DNA from: Phycisphaerae bacterium
GTDB lineage: Bacteria; Planctomycetota; Phycisphaerae; Sedimentisphaerales; Anaerohalosphaeraceae
Assembly (NCBI GenBank): GCA_007121565.1
Contig: SKKI01000242.1
Span: 1-6,167, forward strand
Length of the DNA: 6,167 bases
Reading direction: 5' to 3'
A program made the translations under genes and the position numbers. The notes beneath the pieces are model-generated. The model was given only the letters and a program-made list of their open reading frames with translations, was not told the origin of the DNA and searched no databases. Below, piece by piece: positions 1 to 6,167 of this stretch. Numbering within the stretch: position 1 is the stretch's first letter; the number at the start of each line of letters is the position of its first letter.

Positions 1-1088
1 CGTTGGGCGTTGCGACGGGCAAACTGCACTTGGAATCGGAGTCGATTCGGTTGGAGGATTTTCAGGTTGACGCGATTGAGTTGACTGAATCGCTGGCGTC
101 TGTGTTGCCCCGGCGGATACAGGATATCTATCGGCACATCGAACCGACCGGACAGGTGGAGGCGACGATTGCAGCCGCTGAGCTGATGTTCAATGATCAC
201 AGGCTCGACCGAATGCAGGCGGTCGGGCAACTGGAACTGAAGGGTGTCAACAGCGGCAGTACGGAACTTTTTGAACATGTCGGCGGTGTCATTGAGGGCC
301 GCGTGGGTATGAATCCGGATAAACATACGCCGTTGATTGAGGCAGATTATCAGGTCGAAGGGTTTCGTCTGCGCGGCCGGGATATCGACCGCCTGACCGG
401 CAGGCTTGTGTCTGACCCCAACGACGGAATTCTTCGCAGTGATGATTTACGGGTGGTCGTGGGCAACGGGTCGGCGACCGGGTCAGCGTCACTGATGGTG
501 CAAGACGAGGGCGGAACTTTACCCTATACCATTGATCTTTTTTTTGACGGAATTGAAGTGGATCGGATTGTCACAAATCCAGCTTCAGATTTAGAGTCGG
601 ACGATCAAAATCAGCCCGGGCAGGTGCAGGGGACGTTGACGCTGCGCGGGCAACTGGGCCAATCCGACAGCAAGCGGGGTCAACTGGAGGCGACGGTTTC
701 ACAGATGCGGCTGGGCCAGCAAACGCTGCTGGGCAAAATGCTTACGGCGATCCAATTTCGGGAACCACAGGAGTATGCCTTTGATCGGTTGCAACTGCAG
801 GCTTTTGTTGACGGAGATGAAGTCTTTATCGATCGTGTTCGCATCCTGGGCAGGCCGTTTGTGTTTCATGGGGACGGGTGGATGGATCTGCAAAGTACAG
901 AAATTGATATGGATCTGGTTGCGATGGGCGGGCTGGCGGGTCTGGAACCTGGGTTTTTGGATTCCCTGCTTCGCGGGTTGGGCTCGGCTTTGTGGAAAAT
1001 CGAGATTCGCGGGACGCTTTCCGATCCGGATATCCAGACCATTTCGGTACCGCTTTTGCGATTGCCGCTGAATTTGCTGGGACGCTGA
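1..1088 (+). CDS. AsmA/TamB-like envelope protein, C-terminal part (5' truncated by window edge)
   Basis: The frame is open from the window edge to the TGA at 1086-1088 and gives about 361 residues. The true start lies upstream; the TTG at position 3 is not a credible start because it has no visible ribosome binding site. The protein is a series of short alternating beta-strand-type segments with few charged helices. Its ending is typical of AsmA-like proteins: an 'IEIRGTLSDPDIQ' strand followed by 'VPLLRLPLNLLG' at the extreme C-terminus, which resembles the AsmA C-terminal region. A 'GWMDLQS' strand precedes it. Members of this superfamily are large envelope proteins, often anchored by one N-terminal membrane segment, with a beta-groove associated with lipid transport or outer-membrane homeostasis. 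The anchor and N-terminal domain are not visible here. The next gene has its own promoter, so these two need not share a transcript. The family call is by pattern and moderately sure; the exact function is unknown. Confidence 0.6.
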   Translation, partial: LGVATGKLHLESESIRLEDFQVDAIELTESLASVLPRRIQDIYRHIEPTGQVEATIAAAELMFNDHRLDRMQAVGQLELKGVNSGSTELFEHVGGVIEGRVGMNPDKHTPLIEADYQVEGFRLRGRDIDRLTGRLVSDPNDGILRSDDLRVVVGNGSATGSASLMVQDEGGTLPYTIDLFFDGIEVDRIVTNPASDLESDDQNQPGQVQGTLTLRGQLGQSDSKRGQLEATVSQMRLGQQTLLGKMLTAIQFREPQEYAFDRLQLQAFVDGDEVFIDRVRILGRPFVFHGDGWMDLQSTEIDMDLVAMGGLAGLEPGFLDSLLRGLGSALWKIEIRGTLSDPDIQTISVPLLRLPLNLLGR

Positions 1089-1219
1089 TCAACATTCAGG
1101 CAGGAGGCCAGATATTCCCGTTCAAATTGCGAACCGAGACATCTGTCCGGGGGTATATACTGATACAAAGGGATTTTGCTGTTTTTGGCGCGGAATTTGC
1201 GCAATTCGCTTGGGGAATT

Positions 1220-1248
1220 TTGACACTGAGGTTTTTTTGTGATAGTAT
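1220..1248 (+). promoter_or_regulatory. sigma70-type promoter for the HEAT-repeat gene
   Basis: A perfect -35 box TTGACA (1220-1225) is followed by a 17-base spacer and the -10 box TAGTAT (1243-1248, 4 of 6 matches to TATAAT). Transcription would begin near 1255, giving a leader of about 57 bases to the GTG at 1312. The rest of the gap 1089-1219 shows no gene. It has only a weak, bulged hairpin at 1190-1209 with no T-run after it, so no terminator is called for the upstream gene. Confidence 0.6.
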
Positions 1249-1311
1249 GGAATTGTTTTGGTCGATGATAAACACAGAGCCGCGAACCGTTCACCATCCA
1301 AGGGATTGACT

Positions 1312-3552
1312 GTGCTGCGATACCGATTATTGCTGCTTTTGCTTTTGGGGGCTTTGATTCTGCCGCCGGTCACGGCCGCGGCGGCGGAAGCGATCGACAA
1401 TGACGTATTGACGCGTGAGGACGGATCAGCTCGTCAATTGCGTATTTTTCGCGAGGCGCTGCTGCAGGGCAGCACCGAGGATATTCGGGTGGATGCGGCA
1501 CTGGGTTTGCTGTTGAATCGCGATCAGGCCAGTCGTGAAGTTCTCATTTCATCCCTACATTTGCCCGATAATCCGGCGGCGGCGAGGGCCGTCTTCAAAG
1601 CCCTTCTCAAGACGCGCTCCGGCGAAATGAATGTCGATTCGCCTGATCTATTCCTGGAGCCGATGCTCAAGGTTCTGACAGGTAGTAATGCGTCATTGGC
1701 CCGCGACGCGGCCGAGGCGATGCTCGTTTTTGAGTTTGATGCGCTCAGTGAACATTTTTATACCTTGGCGCTGGACCCGTCGCTTGATCGACGCGCCCGT
1801 CAGACTGTAATTTATGGCTTGCAGATTCGCCCGGAGCCCGAGGCGATTAATTTGTTGATTCGTTTGATCGACAAATCGGATCCGGCGGTGGCCCAGACGG
1901 CCCAGGCTGCCCTGCAGGAGGTGTTTGGCGTTCCGGCCGGAACACATGCCGAGGCGTGGCAGCAGATGCTAAAGGATTTGCGGCAGAAAAGCCCCGATGA
2001 ACTTCGACGTGAGCGGCTTTTGCGTCAGGAAATGAAGCTGCGACAGATGCAGGCCGAGCGTGATCGCTGGCAGCAATTATATCTGGGGGCCCTGGATAAG
2101 CAGTATGACGGCGCCGACGAGGCGTCGCGAACGGCGTTGATTCTGGATCGGCTGGGCTCGGAACTGGAGCCGGTTCGCTTGTGGGCGCTGGACAAGATTG
2201 ACCGCTATCCGTCTAACGGGCAGTCGGCGATGCGAGAGAAGCTGCTGGCCCTGCTAAGTGATGAGTCACGGTGGATTCGGCTCAAAACGGCGCGGGTTCT
2301 GAATATGATGAGCGCCCTGAATCCGGCCGAAAAACTGCTGCAGCGGTGGCGAGTTGAGCAGGACACCGAGGTTGCGCTGGCGATGTTTGAGGCATTGGGT
2401 GAGGCGTGCTTTTTTGCGTTTTCACCCGGATCCAACATTGAATTGCCCGAGGCGATCAAGCTTGAGACGCTCGAAATCGCCGAGGGTTACCTGAATGCCG
2501 GTGATGGTGAAATAGCTAAGAAAGGTGCCGAGATTGTACGCAAACTGCTTGAATTGGGCGGCCTGCCCGAGGAGCAGGCGACGCACTTTCTTGAGCTTCT
2601 TGCCGCGCGTTATGAGGTTTCGGGAACGCTTGCGCTTCGCGCTGATATCCTGGGGATGATGGCTCGCCTGTGCGATGACGGTGCTCAGCGGGAGCGTGCC
2701 GCAGTTCTGTATCGTCCCTATTTTGAGCAGGCGATCGGGGTCCTTGATAACCCGCCGGAGCGTCTTGCGGCGGCACGGGGGTTGTCAACTCTGGATAAAG
2801 GTCTGGCTCTTGGGCTGTTTCATGAGCACGAGTTGATGCGAAGCAACAGCGCGACATTGCGACTGCTGGTGATTGAGGCGGCCGAAGAGGCCGGTCAGCC
2901 GCGGGATCTTGAGTGGCTGGCAGATTATCTGGCAGCCAACAGCCATGCTGAATCGGCTGCGGAGGCGTTTCGAGCAATATGCCGGCGGGCTGAGGCGCAA
3001 GTGGTTTGGCAATGGGCCGATACGCTGGACAAGGCCGGTACGCACGGGTCTTTGGTTCGTGAATTGCTTGAGCTTGCCGAGCAAAAAGCCGCCGCCGACG
3101 AAAATGAGCAGTTGCTTGCGGATATCCGGATACGTTTGGCGCAGTGGTTTGTCCGCAGGGATGCGGCTGAGCAGCTGGCCGATTATATCCAGCGATTGGA
3201 TGCCGACGACCAGGTGTTTACGTTTCCGGAGGCGACCGCGGCACGTGTTTTGGAGTCTCTCCTGGCCGCACAGCTTATTGAACAGGCTGCTGTACTGTTG
3301 TTTATGTGTCAGGGCGGCGGTGGTCAGTACGTGCAGTGTTTGGCCCACCTGGATGCTTTTTTTGCATCCGAGACGGTCGAAAATGAGACAAAACAAGACT
3401 TGCTTGCCGAACTGGCGCAGGGGGAGGATGGCACGAATGTCCGTTTTTGGGCAGGCAAGGTCGATATCTGGCGTTCTCAGGTGTCAGACCAGCCCGACGC
3501 CGAGGAGGCTGCCGAAGAACCGGAGTTAGAGGCTGCGCAAGAGGCAACCTAA
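1312..3552 (+). CDS. exported HEAT-repeat-like alpha-helical protein, function unknown
   Basis: This is a 746-residue protein when started at the GTG at 1312. AAGGGA at 1299-1304 sits 7 bases upstream as ribosome binding site, and the protein then opens with a classic signal peptide: VLRYR, a run of seven leucines, and small residues ending in TAAAAEA, with cleavage likely around residues 24-27. The frame is open further up to a TTG at 1258. That start lies only 10 bases past the predicted -10 box and would put a charged 18-residue tail before the signal peptide, so it is unlikely. The mature part is almost wholly helical. HEAT-like helix pairs are visible at about residues 181-205 (LIRLIDKSDPAVAQTAQAAL) and 311-335 (LLALLSDESRWIRLKTARVL). 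A charged coiled-coil-like stretch lies at about 227-263, and the tail is acidic (EEAAEEPELEAAQ). Such repeats are usually protein-binding scaffolds; no catalytic motif is seen. The last codons appear to have been altered by an insertion (see the 18-bp direct repeats). Confidence 0.8.
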   Translation: MLRYRLLLLLLLGALILPPVTAAAAEAIDNDVLTREDGSARQLRIFREALLQGSTEDIRVDAALGLLLNRDQASREVLISSLHLPDNPAAARAVFKALLKTRSGEMNVDSPDLFLEPMLKVLTGSNASLARDAAEAMLVFEFDALSEHFYTLALDPSLDRRARQTVIYGLQIRPEPEAINLLIRLIDKSDPAVAQTAQAALQEVFGVPAGTHAEAWQQMLKDLRQKSPDELRRERLLRQEMKLRQMQAERDRWQQLYLGALDKQYDGADEASRTALILDRLGSELEPVRLWALDKIDRYPSNGQSAMREKLLALLSDESRWIRLKTARVLNMMSALNPAEKLLQRWRVEQDTEVALAMFEALGEACFFAFSPGSNIELPEAIKLETLEIAEGYLNAGDGEIAKKGAEIVRKLLELGGLPEEQATHFLELLAARYEVSGTLALRADILGMMARLCDDGAQRERAAVLYRPYFEQAIGVLDNPPERLAAARGLSTLDKGLALGLFHEHELMRSNSATLRLLVIEAAEEAGQPRDLEWLADYLAANSHAESAAEAFRAICRRAEAQVVWQWADTLDKAGTHGSLVRELLELAEQKAAADENEQLLADIRIRLAQWFVRRDAAEQLADYIQRLDADDQVFTFPEATAARVLESLLAAQLIEQAAVLLFMCQGGGGQYVQCLAHLDAFFASETVENETKQDLLAELAQGEDGTNVRFWAGKVDIWRSQVSDQPDAEEAAEEPELEAAQEAT
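3526..3543 (+). repeat. 18-bp direct repeat, left copy (inside the end of the HEAT gene)
   Basis: TTAGAGGCTGCGCAAGAG is repeated at 3626-3643 with one mismatch (G at 3537, A at 3637). The offset is exactly 100 bases. This copy is in frame and encodes LEAAQE. Together the copies bracket an 82-base segment carrying two palindromes, so they look like a target-site duplication. Confidence 0.8.
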
Positions 3553-3566
3553 AAATTGAATATTGC

Positions 3567-3615
3567 ACGGCCAAGATGGCCGTACGACACGAATTTCACG
3601 GGCAAGATGCCCGTG
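3567..3615. repeat. tandem REP-like palindrome doublet
   Basis: Two hairpins share the same AAGAT loop. The first is ACGGCC-AAGAT-GGCCGT (3567-3583, 6-bp stem). The second is CACGGGC-AAGAT-GCCCGTG (3597-3615, 7-bp stem). Each is followed by a CGAC-type tail (ACGAC at 3584-3588, CTACGAC at 3616-3622), so they are two copies in the same orientation. The stems differ by paired changes that keep base pairing. From memory, palindromes of this type are dispersed in many copies in some planctomycete and cyanobacterial genomes. No transposase is encoded here. Confidence 0.75.
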
Positions 3616-3625
3616 CTACGACTTA

Positions 3626-3643
3626 TTAGAGGCTGCACAAGAG
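3626..3643 (+). repeat. 18-bp direct repeat, right copy
   Basis: TTAGAGGCTGCACAAGAG matches 3526-3543 at 17 of 18 positions. Read in the frame that continues from the left copy, it gives LEAAQE followed by TCT TGA, that is, Ser and a stop at 3647-3649. This looks like the displaced original 3' end of the HEAT gene, now untranslated. Confidence 0.75.
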
Positions 3644-3653
3644 TCTTGATGCC

Positions 3654-3686
3654 AAAAGGGTGCGCCGGGGTCTTTTTTATTTTTTT
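3654..3686 (+). terminator. terminator-like sequence for the HEAT gene
   Basis: An AAAAGG / TCTTTT stem encloses a GC-rich loop and runs into a long T-rich tract (six Ts, A, seven Ts to 3686). The stem is weak and the loop large, so this is a poor intrinsic terminator on paper, but it lies where one is expected. It starts 5 bases after the apparent original stop at 3647-3649. The T/A-rich part may also serve as an upstream element of the next promoter. Confidence 0.4.
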
Positions 3687-3708
3687 GAAAAAATTTTCAT
3701 TTTTCTGT

Positions 3709-3737
3709 TTGATTTTCCTTGTTTGGGCTTATATACT
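3709..3737 (+). promoter_or_regulatory. promoter of the tRNA-Thr–tuf unit
   Basis: The -35 box is TTGATT (3709-3714), followed by a 17-base spacer and the -10 box TATACT (3732-3737, 5 of 6 matches). It is preceded by a strongly A/T-rich stretch with A- and T-tracts (3671-3708) that resembles an UP element. The -10 is followed by CTCCCC, a GC-rich discriminator of the kind seen at stringently controlled stable-RNA and translation promoters. Start of transcription is expected near 3744. Confidence 0.65.
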
Positions 3738-3743
3738 CTCCCC

Positions 3744-3878
3744 TTTGCTGTATGTGCAGGACGCCAAATCCCTCTACGCACGCAGGCCATCGCGTGATTC
3801 GGCCGCTGAGGGGATAGGGCAGCTTGCGGCAGTCGTCCGGGTGGGCGGCTTCTGTAACATCATTATTTTCAGGATGTT
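3744..3878 (+). other. transcribed leader upstream of tRNA-Thr, no gene
   Basis: About 135 bases lie between the predicted transcription start and the tRNA. No convincing reading frame is present. A possible stem-loop pairs CACGC (3779-3783) with GCGTG (3792-3796), enclosed by CCCTC (3770-3774) and GAGGG (3808-3812). It may only be a processing leader removed by RNase P; no known riboswitch pattern was recognised. Confidence 0.35.
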
Positions 3879-3950
<72 letters not shown>

Positions 3951-4083
3951 CGGTAAAATAAGCGGGCCGGCGGCGGTGTTTCGAGTCGGTCGGTATGTTG
4001 GTATAGACAGCGTCGGTGTTAATCATAAAACCAGACAGCTTAGCAATTAAGAGGAACGAACTGAATATCAGGAGATTGTAAAA

Positions 4084-5298
<1,215 letters not shown>

Positions 5299-5312
5299 GA
5301 ATTCACTCATAT

Positions 5313-5345
5313 AAAGGGTGCCGCTCTTGCGGCGGCGCCTTTTTT
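5313..5345 (+). terminator. intrinsic terminator after tuf
   Basis: A GC-rich hairpin has a GCCGC/GCGGC core around a TCTT loop. It is extended by further G-C and A-T pairs to an AAAGG/CCTTT base, with single-G bulges on the 3' side. Six Ts (5340-5345) follow directly. It begins 14 bases after the tuf stop codon. Confidence 0.85.
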
Positions 5346-5403
5346 AACCTTTCCGCGCAAGACAGCGGGGAGGTTGTTGCGTTTAGAGAGGAAATAGAAG
5401 CGT

Positions 5404-5571
5404 ATGGCCAAGGCGCAGAAAACCGAATGGGTTTGGCTTGAGTGTAAGGCGTGCGGCGACCGCAATTATCGCACCCCCGTCAATGTGCAGGGCGGTGTGC
5501 CGAAGCTTGAACTGAGCAAATTCTGTAAACGTGAACGTAAACATACGGCTCACAAAATTCGCCGCAAGTAG
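5404..5571 (+). CDS. rpmG: 50S ribosomal protein bL33
   Basis: This 55-residue basic protein starts MAKAQKTEWVWLECKACGDRN and contains the bL33 signature NYRTP ... PKLELSKFCKRERKHTAHKI. It is a small component of the large ribosomal subunit near the E site. The length matches the family (about 49-56 residues). AGGAAA at 5389-5394 lies 9 bases before the ATG. It keeps the first CxxC pair (Cys14, Cys17) and the third cysteine (Cys41), but the fourth ligand position is Glu44 (CKRE instead of the usual CPxC). It is therefore a variant of the zinc-binding form. It lies between the tuf terminator and tRNA-Trp, its usual place ahead of secE and nusG. Confidence 0.95.
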   Translation: MAKAQKTEWVWLECKACGDRNYRTPVNVQGGVPKLELSKFCKRERKHTAHKIRRK

Positions 5572-5579
5572 GGCGATCC

Positions 5580-5652
<73 letters not shown>

Positions 5653-5721
5653 TTTGGGCGGCATGTGGCGGGACGAACCAAAGCAGCGGCGTTTTATCAT
5701 TCTATCGAGGTGGCTTCGCCA

Positions 5722-6111
5722 ATGAATTTAAAGATTTACAAACGCGGACAAGGCAAACATACCCGGCTGGGGACGGGGCTGGTGTGTTTTGTGATCGCGG
5801 CGTATGGGGCGCTGATCCTGCACCAGCGGCTTGGAGCGCTGACCGACAACGTATGGGTTGAGACGCTGATTCCTGCGGCGGTTGCCGCGGCCTTTGCGGG
5901 GCTGATCTGGTGGCTGAGCAACGTGCCGGCGGTGGCGAATTTTCTGATCGCCGCCGAGGGCGAGATCAAAAAGGTCAGTTGGTCCAGCCGCAAGGAAATC
6001 CTGAACTCCACGATCGTGGTGATTGTCGTGGTGGTGGCCATGTCGGTCGGGATCGGGGTTTGGGATGTTGTGCTGGGTTACTTCTTTAGTGATATTATCC
6101 GCCTTTATTAA
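5722..6111 (+). CDS. secE: preprotein translocase subunit SecE
   Basis: This 129-residue inner-membrane protein is the small essential subunit of the SecYEG channel. The start ATG is preceded by AGGTGG (5708-5713), 8 bases upstream; the frame is open further up, but only into the tRNA. Three hydrophobic segments are visible: about residues 17-34, 48-66 and 96-118. The conserved SecE core lies just before the last one: the amphipathic stretch EIKKVSWSSRKEILNSTIVV (81-100), followed by a valine-rich membrane helix and a VLGYFF end. The three-segment form resembles E. coli SecE (127 residues) rather than the one-segment form of many Gram-positives. nusG follows after 32 bases, as usual. Confidence 0.95.
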   Translation: MNLKIYKRGQGKHTRLGTGLVCFVIAAYGALILHQRLGALTDNVWVETLIPAAVAAAFAGLIWWLSNVPAVANFLIAAEGEIKKVSWSSRKEILNSTIVVIVVVVAMSVGIGVWDVVLGYFFSDIIRLY

Positions 6112-6143
6112 CGGCGGCGGGCTTTGGCAAGGATACGGCGCTG

Positions 6144-6167
6144 ATGGCAATGCAATGGTTTGTATTA
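6144..6167 (+). CDS. nusG: transcription termination/antitermination factor NusG, N-terminus only (cut by window edge)
   Basis: Only eight codons are visible, MAMQWFVL, which match the usual NusG opening (a Trp and aromatic/Val strand starting the NGN domain). AAGGAT at 6129-6134 lies 9 bases before the ATG at 6144 and favours it over the in-frame ATG at 6150. The position directly after secE strongly supports the call. NusG binds RNA polymerase and links it to the ribosome or Rho. Confidence 0.85.

Noticed and set aside
1190..1209. Possible terminator after the AsmA-like gene
   Set aside because: The stem is short and bulged with no T-run behind it, and it lies more than 100 bases from the stop codon.
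2785..3396. Antisense open frame of 203 codons inside the HEAT gene
   Set aside because: It is a shadow of a real gene with good repeat structure and a start signal on the other strand; no domain or ribosome binding site supports it.
3567..3615. Possible CRISPR array
   Set aside because: There are only two short palindromic units with changed stems, the spacing is about 13 bases, and no cas genes are present.
4004..4032. Possible second promoter between tRNA-Thr and tuf (TAGACA at 4004-4009)
   Set aside because: No -10 box at acceptable spacing; CATAAA is only 14 bases away.

Overview
This looks like a bacterial chromosome segment of moderately high GC. All supported genes lie on the + strand. 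The right half is the conserved translation/secretion block tRNA-Thr – tuf – rpmG – tRNA-Trp – secE – nusG, which in many bacteria leads on to rplKAJL and rpoBC. The left half holds two poorly characterised envelope-type proteins. The source could be a planctomycete-like (PVC group) bacterium, judging from the AsmA-like and HEAT-repeat secreted proteins, the dispersed 'GGGCAAGATGCCC' palindromes and the style of the EF-Tu sequence. That placement is inference only; nothing here proves the phylum.

Layout. 1-1088 is the C-terminal part of an AsmA/TamB-like envelope protein whose start lies outside the window. 1089-1311 is a 223-base gap with a well-formed sigma70-type promoter (perfect TTGACA, 17-base spacer, TAGTAT). 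That promoter serves a 746-residue exported HEAT-repeat-like protein, best started at the GTG at 1312. Positions 3553-3878 hold no gene. They contain two tandem palindromes, flanked by an 18-bp direct repeat that starts inside the HEAT gene, then a terminator-like T-rich stretch, then a strong promoter and leader for the stable-RNA/tuf unit.

3879-3950 is tRNA-Thr(GGT) and 4084-5298 is tuf (EF-Tu, 404 aa), followed by an intrinsic terminator. 5404-5571 is rpmG (bL33, 55 aa), 5580-5652 is tRNA-Trp(CCA), 5722-6111 is secE, and nusG starts at 6144 and runs off the edge.

Working together: tRNA-Thr, EF-Tu, bL33 and tRNA-Trp serve translation. SecE is the small essential subunit of the SecYEG translocon, and NusG couples RNA polymerase to the ribosome. 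The two left-hand proteins are probably envelope proteins, but their roles cannot be read from the sequence. The most unusual observation is the 3' end of the HEAT gene. It appears to have been altered by insertion of a palindrome doublet that left an 18-bp near-perfect target duplication exactly 100 bases apart. The apparent original stop codon still sits just ahead of the terminator-like sequence.
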